DNA from: Victivallaceae bacterium
GTDB taxonomy: Bacteria > Verrucomicrobiota > Lentisphaeria > Victivallales > Victivallaceae
Length of the DNA: 62,160 bases
Direction of reading: 5' to 3'
NCBI GenBank assembly: GCA_028718375.1
Contig: JAQULZ010000003.1
Location: 1 to 62,160 of the forward strand
The stretch's first letter is position 1; each line of letters opens with the position of its first letter. The translations under genes were made by a program, and so were the position numbers. Of this stretch, positions 17,352 to 25,008 are shown in pieces. The notes below the pieces were generated by a model. That model worked only from the letters and a program-made list of their open reading frames with translations, was not told the DNA's origin and did not search any database.

Positions 17352-17525
17352 CGGCCACCTCGGGTTATGGGTCTTTTTCGATAAAAATAACCCTATCTCG
17401 CTATTTTCCAAACCCCTGACCAGCAAAAAATCGATCTTTTTTAATGCCGCCCGGCGGTTTTGAGCGGGAAATCAAAGCCGGTAGAATATTTTTGCCTTTT
17501 TCCCCGGCAAAGCGGGTATAACTGC

Positions 17526-17573
17526 TTGATATTTATGCTTTTTTTAATTATACTTTTAACAGACACCTGTTAA
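17526..17573 (+). promoter_or_regulatory. Promoter with palindromic operator at the clpS start
   Basis: TTGATA (17526-17531) and TATACT (17549-17554) are separated by 17 bases. An 18-base palindrome, TTAACAG-ACAC-CTGTTAA (17556-17573), starts just after the -10 box and runs into the first base of the clpS ATG at 17573. It covers the expected transcription start, so it looks like a repressor site. No ribosome binding site fits in the very short leader. Confidence 0.5.
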
Positions 17574-17896
17574 TGGAATTCAGCGGCGCGGCTATGCATC
17601 AGGTAAAAGAAACGGTTTTACGGAAAAACGTCCAGGAACAGCAGGAGCCTTCCCGGTACAAGGTACTGTTGCTCAACGACGATTATACGACCATGGACTT
17701 CGTGATTATGGTATTGATGGTTATTTTCCATAAGTCTTTGAAAGAAGCCCGGCAAATCATGCTCCATGTGCATCGGAACGGGAAAGGGCTTTGCGGCATA
17801 TACGCCTTTGAGGTCGCCGAGACCAAAGCCGCCCAGGTCAGCGTAATGGCGGAACAGCATAAGTTTCCGCTGAAATGCGCCCTGGAGGAGGAATGA
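17573..17896 (+). CDS. clpS: ATP-dependent Clp protease adaptor ClpS
   Basis: This small cytoplasmic adaptor delivers N-degron substrates to ClpA. The core is intact: SRYKVLLLNDDYTTMDFVIMVLM, with the conserved NDDYT and the Met gating residues, then FHKSLKEARQIMLHVHRNGKG and FEVAETKAAQV. The length is 107 residues from the ATG at 17573. An ATG seven codons later (MHQVKET) is an alternative start, and neither has a good ribosome binding site. The stop overlaps the first clpA ATG (ATGA), so the pair is coupled. Confidence 0.92.
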   Translation: MEFSGAAMHQVKETVLRKNVQEQQEPSRYKVLLLNDDYTTMDFVIMVLMVIFHKSLKEARQIMLHVHRNGKGLCGIYAFEVAETKAAQVSVMAEQHKFPLKCALEEE

Positions 17897-20283
17897 CCAT
17901 GGGCACGATGCCGCTGCCGACCGGAGAACTGCGCGAAATTCTCTCCCGGGCGGCTAATTTCGCCGCCGAACTCAAACACGAGATGATTCTGGCTGAACAC
18001 CTGCTCTTTATAATGAGCAAGGATGAAAAGATCAGCTATCTTTTCGACAGTTTAAGTCTGGATGCCAGGGAACTGCGCGAAAAATTATGGCAGTTTCTGG
18101 TCCGTAAAATAGAAAAAACGGATACCAATGTTCCTCCGGTGGAATCGGTTACCCTGAACCGGATTCTGCACAATGCCCTCCACAAAGCCGCCGGCTGCGA
18201 AAAGGAAAACGTCACCGTTGTTGATGTCTTTGTCGCTTTGCTGGACGAAAAACAATCCCACGCCTGTTATTTTCTGCAACAGGCGGGTCTCGAACAGTAT
18301 CAGGTCATCAAGGAAATCTCCAGTGACGATTTTTACCACCAGGAGGAAGATGATTCAGAGGAATTCAACCTCTTTCCCGAACTCGGAGAAATGGGAATCG
18401 AATTTAAAAACGACGATGAGGATGAGGATGAAACCGATGAATCGACGTTCGACGAAGAGCCGGACCGAACAGTTAACGAACCGAAATTCAAATACTTGCG
18501 CCGTTTTTCAGTAAACCTGACCGAACAAGCCCGGCAGGGCGCTATCGATCCGATCATCGGCCGGAAAATGGAACTGCAACGGGTCATGCAAGTGCTTTGC
18601 CGGCGCAAAAAGAACAATCCCGTCCTGGTCGGCGAAGCCGGTGTCGGCAAAACCGCGCTCGTCGAAGGCCTGGCCCTGGCGATCGTCCATGAAACCGTGC
18701 CCGAACGCCTGAAAGACTATAATATCTGGGCCCTGGATATGGGCGCGTTGATCGCGGGCACCAAGTTTCGCGGGGAATTTGAGGAACGGCTGAAAAAAGT
18801 AATCGATGACCTGAAGCAATGTGAAAAAGCGATTCTGTTCGTCGATGAAATCCACGTCGTCGTCGGTGCCGGCGCAGTCAGCGCCGGTTCGCTGGACGCG
18901 TCGAACATCCTCAAACCGGCACTCGGTACCGGACAGATAAAATGCATCGGCATAACCACTTATGATGATTATAAAAACCACATCCTGAAAGACAAAGCAT
19001 TCAGCCGCCGGTTTCAGAAAATCGACATAAAAGAACCCTCTGAAGACGATGCGGTGGCGATCCTGAAAGGTCTGAAACCATATTATGAAAAACATTATCA
19101 CCTCCGGTTCTCGGAACCGGCCCTGGTTCGGGCGGTAGCCTTAAGCGCCCGCCATATCAATGACCGCTTCCTGCCGGACAAGGCCATCGACGTAATTGAT
19201 GAAGCCGGGGCCCGGAACGCGCTGCTCGATCATAAGCGCCGCCAACTCATCGACGTTGCGGACATCGAGGCCGTAGTCGCTCAAATGGCCAATATCCCGC
19301 CGGCGCGGCTCGCCGCTTCCGATCACAAAAAACTCGCCTCGCTGGAAGACAACCTGCGTGCCGTGGTTTTCGGTCAGGATGACGCAGTCAAGCAAGTTGC
19401 AACTGCGGTGAAAATCGCCCGGGCCGGCATCGGCAACAAGGAAAAACCGATGGGTTCGCTGCTGTTCTGCGGCCCTACCGGCTGCGGCAAGACGGAACTG
19501 GCCCGCCAGCTCGCCGGCCAGCTGGGAATCGCGTTCGTCCGTTTTGATATGAGCGAATATTCGGAAAAACATACCGTTTCCAAGTTAATCGGCAGCCCCC
19601 CGGGATATGTCGGGTTTGAACAGTCCGGCTTGTTGACCGAAGCATTGATTCGCACTCCGCACTGCGTGGTATTGCTGGATGAAATCGAAAAGGCGCATCC
19701 GGATATTTACAATATCCTGCTGCAAATCATGGATTACGGAACTTTAACCGACAATAACGGGCGAAAAGCGGACTTCCGCAACGCGATAATCATCATGACC
19801 AGCAATGTCGGGGCAAAACTGCTGGACGCGAACAGCATCGGATTCAGCGGCAACACCCAGACTGAACTGGCAACGCGCAAAGAAGTGGAAAAATATTTTT
19901 CGCCGGAATTCCGCAACCGGCTGGATTCGATAGTCTATTTCAATCCCCTGTCGCTGGAATTAATGAAAAAAATTGTCCGGAAATTTATCGGTTTATTGGC
20001 GGTTGAATTGCATACCTGTAAAGTTTCGCTGCAATTGACGGCGGCCGCGGTCCGGTGGTTTGCCGCCCACGGTTACGATTCCAGAATGGGAGCGCGGCCG
20101 CTGGAACGTCTCATCAAAAAGGAAATTCAGGAAAAACTGGCGGATGAGATCCTGTTCGGCAAACTGACTCGGGGCGGCAGCGTTAAAATCTTCGTCAAAG
20201 GCAAATCTCCGGTTCTTAACCTGATTCCGCATGCCGGCGGACGTACTCAAATAAAAAAACCGTCGCGGCCTGAGCCGCGTTAA
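17893..20283 (+). CDS. clpA: ATP-dependent Clp protease ATP-binding subunit ClpA
   Basis: This AAA+ unfoldase feeds substrates to ClpP. An N-terminal Clp repeat domain (LREILSRAANFAAELKHEMI, AEHLLFIM) is followed by an acidic linker (DDEDEDETDESTFDEEPD). Then come the first AAA module, with Walker A GEAGVGKTALVEGLA near residue 247 and Walker B AILFVDEIH, and the second module, with GPTGCGKTELARQLA near residue 527 and VVLLDEIEKAHPD. The C-terminal D2-small domain carries GARPLERLIKKEI. No ClpB-type middle coiled coil is present, and clpS precedes it. The start may be 17893 (ATGA overlap) or 17899, which is better placed after AGGAGG. Its 3' end overlaps the convergent methylase by 68 bases. 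Confidence 0.95.
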   Translation: MTMGTMPLPTGELREILSRAANFAAELKHEMILAEHLLFIMSKDEKISYLFDSLSLDARELREKLWQFLVRKIEKTDTNVPPVESVTLNRILHNALHKAAGCEKENVTVVDVFVALLDEKQSHACYFLQQAGLEQYQVIKEISSDDFYHQEEDDSEEFNLFPELGEMGIEFKNDDEDEDETDESTFDEEPDRTVNEPKFKYLRRFSVNLTEQARQGAIDPIIGRKMELQRVMQVLCRRKKNNPVLVGEAGVGKTALVEGLALAIVHETVPERLKDYNIWALDMGALIAGTKFRGEFEERLKKVIDDLKQCEKAILFVDEIHVVVGAGAVSAGSLDASNILKPALGTGQIKCIGITTYDDYKNHILKDKAFSRRFQKIDIKEPSEDDAVAILKGLKPYYEKHYHLRFSEPALVRAVALSARHINDRFLPDKAIDVIDEAGARNALLDHKRRQLIDVADIEAVVAQMANIPPARLAASDHKKLASLEDNLRAVVFGQDDAVKQVATAVKIARAGIGNKEKPMGSLLFCGPTGCGKTELARQLAGQLGIAFVRFDMSEYSEKHTVSKLIGSPPGYVGFEQSGLLTEALIRTPHCVVLLDEIEKAHPDIYNILLQIMDYGTLTDNNGRKADFRNAIIIMTSNVGAKLLDANSIGFSGNTQTELATRKEVEKYFSPEFRNRLDSIVYFNPLSLELMKKIVRKFIGLLAVELHTCKVSLQLTAAAVRWFAAHGYDSRMGARPLERLIKKEIQEKLADEILFGKLTRGGSVKIFVKGKSPVLNLIPHAGGRTQIKKPSRPEPR

Positions 20284-20974
20284 GAGATTCAAAGCGGCCC
20301 GGCATCGGGATCGTAACCCGTTTCGCCCCGGTAACTTCGCCGACGCCATGCGCCTCACTGCCGATAATGATCACTGATTTCGTATACAGCTCCGGCTCGG
20401 TAAACAGATTCACCCCGGCATGCGGATCGGTAAGATAGAAAGCCCGATAACCGTATTCCCGGGCGGTTTCGGCCAGGGTATCCAAATCCGGAAAACCGCG
20501 CAGGCGCAGTGAAAACTGCGCCGCCGTCGCAGCGCGGATGGTTTTATCGTTAAACGGGTCAACCGAACCCTCCGTATACCACAATTCCGTCAGGCCGGCC
20601 GCCCGGACGGTACGCAATATGGTCCCGAAATTGCCCGGATCGCCGACGCGGTCGAGTACCGGCAGAAAATCATCTGTGGGCGAAGCCCCGGCAAAGGCCG
20701 GCGACGCGGCAACACAGAGAATTCCCTGGGCATGAATTGTCGCTGCCAGCTGACTAAATTCCCGGTCGGAAATTTCATAGCAAACCGGACTCAATTCAAA
20801 ATCCGGGCACAGCGCCTCGCGGCAAACCGTAAACCGCACCAGTTCCGGGGCCGCTTGCAGGAGTTCCCGGCAGCAGCGCAGACCTTCGCAAACGCAGAGG
20901 CCGGTTTTTTTGCGGCCGTGCCGCGTATACAGAGACTTTATCAACGCCTTTTGCGGTTGCGGTAAATGTCTCAT
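20216..20974 (-). CDS. TrmH/SpoU-family RNA 2'-O-methyltransferase
   Basis: The product is a probable SAM-dependent tRNA or 23S rRNA ribose methylase with a SPOUT knot, 252 residues long. The N-terminal RNA-binding part (LIKSLYTRHGRKKTGLCVCEG) is followed by the three SPOUT motifs: DRVGDPGNFGTILRTVRAAG, VIIIGSEAHGVGE, and IPMPGRFESLNAAQAATVFL. Target choice (RlmB-like, TrmH-like or other) cannot be decided. The long 3' overlap with clpA is unusual but both ends are well supported. Confidence 0.9.
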   Translation of the reverse strand: MRHLPQPQKALIKSLYTRHGRKKTGLCVCEGLRCCRELLQAAPELVRFTVCREALCPDFELSPVCYEISDREFSQLAATIHAQGILCVAASPAFAGASPTDDFLPVLDRVGDPGNFGTILRTVRAAGLTELWYTEGSVDPFNDKTIRAATAAQFSLRLRGFPDLDTLAETAREYGYRAFYLTDPHAGVNLFTEPELYTKSVIIIGSEAHGVGEVTGAKRVTIPMPGRFESLNAAQAATVFLFEYVRRHAESG

Positions 20975-20985
20975 TGCTGAAACGG

Positions 20986-21702
20986 TTACAGTTTTTGTCT
21001 TGGCGGTTTGACGGATTCGGCAGGAATTTTTTGGGAGGATTCCGGCAGTCTGACCAGGATGAATTTGGCCTGCGAAACCCAGAATACCGCCGCCTGATTA
21101 TACATGCCCGGTTTTATTACACTCGCCCGGTTGAGATATTTACGGGCTTCATTGTTCTTTTTCAGTTCAAAATAAAGGCGGCCGGCCCCGTAATGGGCTT
21201 CACAACCCAACTCGTCCGGCAGTGAAACATCCGCTCCGACAGCCGCAAATTTGGCGGCGGCGGCCTCCTTTTTCCCTTCCAGTTCCAGCGTATAAGCTTC
21301 ATCCAGATTAATGCGCCAGACCATTTCGCGCGGAAGGTCAGAAGCCCGCAGCGCGCGGAACTGTTCATACACGCGATCATATTTTTTCTCATTAAGATAA
21401 AGTTTCGCCAGGCGCAGACGGGCATCATTCGCGGCCGGATAACCGGGATAGGCTTTTATCACCGACAGCAATTCCTTTTCGGTACGGGCATTGCAAATCG
21501 CGTCATTCGCCTGCTTCTCGGCGGTTTTCCGGGCATCGGCAATAACCACCCACAACGCCACCCCGATAACGATCGCCGCCGCTACGCCCGCAATCTGTTT
21601 CCAGTAAGTCGTTGCAAAGTGTTCAAATTTATCGAAATCATCCAGTAAAGCATCGGTTATTTCCGCATCCAGCGCCTTCTTCTTGTTTTTATCCACCGCC
21701 AT
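20986..21702 (-). CDS. Single-pass membrane TPR protein, YfgM-like
   Basis: The protein has 238 residues. A charged cytoplasmic N-terminus precedes one transmembrane helix (IAGVAAAIVIGVALWVVIA, about residues 37-55). The remainder is built of helical repeats resembling TPRs (YPAANDARLRLAKLYLNEKK, YDRVYEQFRALRAS, GAGRLYFELKKNNEARKYL). This layout matches YfgM-type proteins with a TPR_21 domain, which act as periplasmic chaperone partners of the Sec translocon. It is 11 bases upstream of the methylase gene and probably cotranscribed. The family assignment is from architecture. Confidence 0.65.
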   Translation of the reverse strand: MAVDKNKKKALDAEITDALLDDFDKFEHFATTYWKQIAGVAAAIVIGVALWVVIADARKTAEKQANDAICNARTEKELLSVIKAYPGYPAANDARLRLAKLYLNEKKYDRVYEQFRALRASDLPREMVWRINLDEAYTLELEGKKEAAAAKFAAVGADVSLPDELGCEAHYGAGRLYFELKKNNEARKYLNRASVIKPGMYNQAAVFWVSQAKFILVRLPESSQKIPAESVKPPRQKL

Positions 21703-21902
21703 TATCCATAAATCCTTATAAAATATTGCCGTTTTAAAAACAACTTCAATCTCATAAACTAAACCGGATTGATACTGAAATCAATCCGGCGTAAATATTT
21801 TTTGCGGATTTTATCCGGGGATGATTAACCAAACTTGTTTTTCCCGGTTCGAGACCATATATTAAGTTTTTTCTGATAAACGACCAACCGGATACCGGAA
21901 AA

Positions 21903-22166
21903 ATGAAAAAATTTGAACAGCTTTTTGCAGAGCTCAAGGCAAAAGTCGCCGTTCAGGAGGCTAACTCCCGGACCGTCGAAGAATTCAACCGGGGCAAGCA
22001 TTTCATCGGGAAAAAGCTTGTCGAGGAGGCCGCTGAAGTCTGGATGGCCTCCGAACACGAAAGCCGGGCGCGGGCGGCGGAAGAAATAGCGCAACTGCTT
22101 TATCACCTGCAAGTCATGATGCTCGCCGACGGCCTGGAACTGGATGATGTTTATCACTACCTGTAA
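21903..22166 (+). CDS. hisE: Phosphoribosyl-ATP pyrophosphatase
   Basis: The enzyme hydrolyses phosphoribosyl-ATP to phosphoribosyl-AMP, the second step of histidine synthesis. It is an all-helical MazG-like protein of 87 residues. The metal-binding helices are seen in [15 protein letters not shown] (EExxE type) and [20 protein letters not shown] (ExxD-like). It stands alone, not fused to hisI as in enterobacteria, and is 23 bases before hisG, which supplies its substrate. Confidence 0.9.
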   Translation: MKKFEQLFAELKAKVAVQEANSRTVEEFNRGKHFIGKKLVEEAAEVWMASEHESRARAAEEIAQLLYHLQVMMLADGLELDDVYHYL

Positions 22167-22189
22167 CGGTATCATCAAAGGAATTAACC

Positions 22190-23038
22190 ATGTTGCGAAT
22201 CGCTATTCCCAATAAAGGCGCATTATCGGAAAAGGCGGCGGGACTGCTCCTGGAGGCCGGTTATAAATGCTCCCGTTCCGGACGGGAACTGGTCGTGACC
22301 GATGAAGAAAATTCGCTTGATTTTGTTTTTCTCCGGCCACGGGATATTGCCGTTTATGTCGGTAAAGGCATCCTTGACCTGGGGATTACCGGGCGTGACC
22401 TCGCGGTTGACAGCCGGGCCGGAGTAGTTGAAATCCTGGAGCTCGGTTTCGGAAAATCCGCGTTGCGCTATGCGGTTCCGGAAGCTTCAGAACTCATACC
22501 GGAGCATTTTCACGGCCTGAGCATCGCCACTTCCTACCCGGAAATTGTCCGGCTCGACCTGGAAAGGCGCAGTATCGCCGCCCATATCGTCCGGCTCGAC
22601 GGCGCTGTGGAAATTTCCATCCAACTCGGGGTCGCCGACGCCGTTGCCGACGTGGTGGAATCCGGGCGGACGCTGAAAGAAGCCGGGCTGAAAGTCGTCG
22701 GGGAGGCATTGATGTATTCCGAAGCAATCCTGATCGCCCGCAATCGCGGGACCGCCCGCAACCCGGAAGTAAAACGCCTGCTCGGGCGGCTGCGCGGTAT
22801 TCTGGTAGCCCGCCAATACGCGATGGTTGAATATGACATTCCCCAGGAAAAATGCGCCAAGGCGTGCAAATTGACCCCCGGAATCGAATCTCCGACGCTG
22901 TCGCCGTTGAGCAAACCCGGCTGGGTTGCCGTTAAAGCGATGATAAAACACCATGAAAGCAATCGCATCATGGACGAACTGCATAAAATCGGCGCGCGCG
23001 GCATTATCGTCACCGAGTTGCAGTCCTGCCGTCTTTAA
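22190..23038 (+). CDS. hisG: ATP phosphoribosyltransferase, long form
   Basis: The product catalyses the first committed step of histidine synthesis, from ATP and PRPP. The N-terminal domain reads LRIAIPNKGALSEKAAGLL, with GKGILDLGITGRDL. The PRPP-binding loop region is GVADAVADVVESGRTLKEAGL. The last 75 or so residues (ESPTLSPLSKPGWVAVKAMI, KIGARGIIVTELQSCRL) form the regulatory ACT-like domain of the long, histidine-inhibited type, so no HisZ partner is needed. The length of 282 residues fits. An AAAGGAA ribosome binding site precedes the ATG. Confidence 0.95.
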   Translation: MLRIAIPNKGALSEKAAGLLLEAGYKCSRSGRELVVTDEENSLDFVFLRPRDIAVYVGKGILDLGITGRDLAVDSRAGVVEILELGFGKSALRYAVPEASELIPEHFHGLSIATSYPEIVRLDLERRSIAAHIVRLDGAVEISIQLGVADAVADVVESGRTLKEAGLKVVGEALMYSEAILIARNRGTARNPEVKRLLGRLRGILVARQYAMVEYDIPQEKCAKACKLTPGIESPTLSPLSKPGWVAVKAMIKHHESNRIMDELHKIGARGIIVTELQSCRL

Positions 23039-23050
23039 GTTCTTTGCTTT

Positions 23051-23080
23051 CAGGGAAAAACAAGTTTGTTTTTCCCTGAA
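23051..23080 (+). terminator. Hairpin after hisG, probable terminator
   Basis: A perfect 14-bp stem (TCAGGGAAAAACAA paired with TTGTTTTTCCCTGA, loop GT) begins 12 bases after the hisG stop. No free T-run follows, though the right arm itself carries five T residues, so termination efficiency is uncertain. Confidence 0.5.
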
Positions 23081-23406
23081 ACATAGGGATAAAGCGTCCA
23101 ACGCGGCAGGTACTGAAAGAATCATAATTTTAAAATCGAGCTCAGTGCCCGCAGGGCGGGAGCGAAGATTTTTTGCTCTCCCGCATTATACCGGGAGGCC
23201 TCGACGGCACCGAACATTTCCCGGTATAACGCGGACCGACCAAGGCAAGGAAGCGTAAAGATGCAGGGCATTGCCCTGCCGCCGCCTGCGGAAAGCGCAG
23301 AGGGGGTTTGGGGGGCGAAGGGCTCACCCAAAAAAGAGGGGGCAAGCATAAATAACATTAACCTGTTAATTAATAAGAAAATAAATAAAAAATAATACCG
23401 GGAAAT
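23081..23406. repeat. Non-coding fold-back region upstream of kdsD
   Basis: No convincing gene is visible. Inverted pairs include GCGGGAGC/GCTCTCCCGC around 23155-23185 and TTATACCGGGA/TCCCGGTATAA (11 bp, exact) around 23185-23230. These are followed by a G-rich run (near 23300-23340). A 78-codon minus-strand frame covers it but looks like repeat sequence. A 14-base palindrome ATTAACCTGTTAAT (23357-23370) lies close to kdsD and could be regulatory. Confidence 0.4.
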
Positions 23407-23442
23407 TTGACAGAACCCCGACTTTTAGAAGGACTTAAAAAA

Positions 23443-24417
23443 ATGAGTATTTTTACCGATCGGGCTAAAACCGTAATCGATGTTGAGATCAAGGGATTGC
23501 AGATGATCCGCGACCACCTCGACGAAAAATTCGACATTCTGGTGGAAAAATGCGCCGCTACGGTCAAAAAAGGCGGCAAACTCATCCTGACCGGCATTGG
23601 AAAAAGCGGCTATATCGGTCAGAAGATCGCGGCCACGCTGTCCAGCGTCGGTTCTCCGGCAGTGTTCATGCATCCGGTTGAGGCGCTGCACGGCGACCTC
23701 GGCATCATGCAGGGCAACGACCTGGTGCTGGCCATCAGTTACAGCGGGGAAACGGAAGAGCTTTTATCGGTGCTGACCCCGGCCAAGCGGCTGGGAATGC
23801 CGATCTTTGCCATTACCGGTTTCCCGGAATCCTCTTTGGCTAAACTTTCCGACTTTACGCTGCCGATGACGGTCGGCGAGGAAGCCTGTCCGTTCAATCT
23901 GGCTCCCACCACCACCACCACCGCACTGCTGGCCCTGGGCGACGCCCTGGCCCTGGTGCTGCTCGATAATTACGGTTTTACCCGGGAAGATTTCGGCCGG
24001 CTTCATCCCGGCGGCGCGATCGGTCGGGCTGTAACCATGCGCGCCGGGGACATCATGCGCTCCGGCAGCCATTTTGCGCTGGTTTCTCCGGAAACCCCGG
24101 TAAGGGAAGCGCTGTTCAAAATGACCCAGGCCCGGTGCGGCGCCGCCGTGGTAGTTGACGGAGAACGCCGCCTGGCGGGAATTTTTACCGACGGCGATTT
24201 CCGGCGCCATGCGGAACAGGATATCAACGTATTGTCGAAAGTTATCGGCGCCGTCATGACCACCAATCCCGTGGCGGTGAAAGCGGAGGCGCTGGCGGTT
24301 GAAGTGCTGAAACTGGTCGAAGACCGCCATATCAACGATGTCATTGTTTTAGACGGCGACAACCGGGTAACCGGCATGATTGATGTTCAGGACCTGCCGG
24401 GACTGAAACTTATGTGA
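23443..24417 (+). CDS. kdsD: Arabinose-5-phosphate isomerase (KpsF/GutQ family)
   Basis: The product interconverts ribulose-5-P and arabinose-5-P for KDO, a core LPS sugar. The SIS domain is seen in GGKLILTGIGKSGYIGQKIA and LAISYSGETEELL (about residues 45-115). The HPGGAIGR motif is the link to two CBS domains (GDIMRSGSHFALV... and VIGAVMTTNPVAV...NRVTGMIDVQDL). The ATG at 23443 has AGAAGGA upstream; a TTG 12 codons earlier is open but less likely. With gmhB and lptE in the window, it indicates a true LPS-bearing outer membrane. Confidence 0.93.
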   Translation: MSIFTDRAKTVIDVEIKGLQMIRDHLDEKFDILVEKCAATVKKGGKLILTGIGKSGYIGQKIAATLSSVGSPAVFMHPVEALHGDLGIMQGNDLVLAISYSGETEELLSVLTPAKRLGMPIFAITGFPESSLAKLSDFTLPMTVGEEACPFNLAPTTTTTALLALGDALALVLLDNYGFTREDFGRLHPGGAIGRAVTMRAGDIMRSGSHFALVSPETPVREALFKMTQARCGAAVVVDGERRLAGIFTDGDFRRHAEQDINVLSKVIGAVMTTNPVAVKAEALAVEVLKLVEDRHINDVIVLDGDNRVTGMIDVQDLPGLKLM

Positions 24418-24676
24418 GCCGCCGGTTTTTATACAGGTAATATTTGGTCAGAATGATGTCAGCGCCGACCATCAGGAAATTGGCCAAATAGAGAAAAAAC
24501 ACCCAGTTGTAATTAATGAACACTTTGTGGCAGAGGCCGCTGAGATAACCTACCAGCACCAGATATAAAAACGGCAGACTTTTGCCGGCCGGGTTTTTGC
24601 CGGTATAAGTCTTATAGATGGCCAGCGGCCAGCTGGCACCGAAACAAACCATCATGACGGCTTCAAAAATACTCAT
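24410..24676 (-). CDS. Small membrane protein, possible PQ-loop/SemiSWEET type
   Basis: The protein has 88 residues with three hydrophobic segments: EAVMMVCFGASWPLAIYKTY, LPFLYLVLVGYLSGLCHKVF and WVFFLYLANFLMVGADIILT. Three helices with a conserved-looking 'SWPLAIYKTYTGK' turn recall half-transporters of the SemiSWEET/PQ-loop group, but this is only a resemblance. The gene converges on kdsD with an 8-base overlap. Confidence 0.5.
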   Translation of the reverse strand: MSIFEAVMMVCFGASWPLAIYKTYTGKNPAGKSLPFLYLVLVGYLSGLCHKVFINYNWVFFLYLANFLMVGADIILTKYYLYKNRRLT

Positions 24677-25008
24677 AATAAACTTAAAAATTGGTGTCTT
24701 TTTGCCGGATTTTCAGTTATACCAAGTTGCAATCATCATTACTATATGTGGTTCTTCGACGGTTTATAACATAAGTCGGAACCCCGCTTTTGCCAAGTTC
24801 CAAAACTGCATAAACCGTTCGCTTCCGCTCTCTATTTAGTCGTTACTTACTGTGATTTGCAATCGCCGGACTTTGGTATATCTTGGTATAGTGATGATTT
24901 ATGAGCGGTTCGAAAACAATTTTCCGATATGAGCAGATTGCGCGGGCGTTAAGCGCAATTATGAAAAAATCCGCCGAAACGATCCGGATTGCGGCGACAG
25001 GCTGTTAA
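24677..25008. other. Intergenic stretch, no firm gene
   Basis: The only features seen are an 8-9 base inverted repeat (TATACCAAG at about 24718 and CTTGGTATA at about 24882) and a 35-codon open frame on the plus strand (24901-25008). The latter starts MSGSKTIFRYEQIARALSA, which faintly recalls the first helix of GntR regulators, but it has no ribosome binding site and ends early. It may be a decayed insertion sequence or regulator fragment. Confidence 0.3.

Noticed and set aside
24901..25008. A 35-codon open frame resembling the first helix of a GntR regulator
   Set aside because: It is too short, lacks a ribosome binding site, and neither frame continues the domain.
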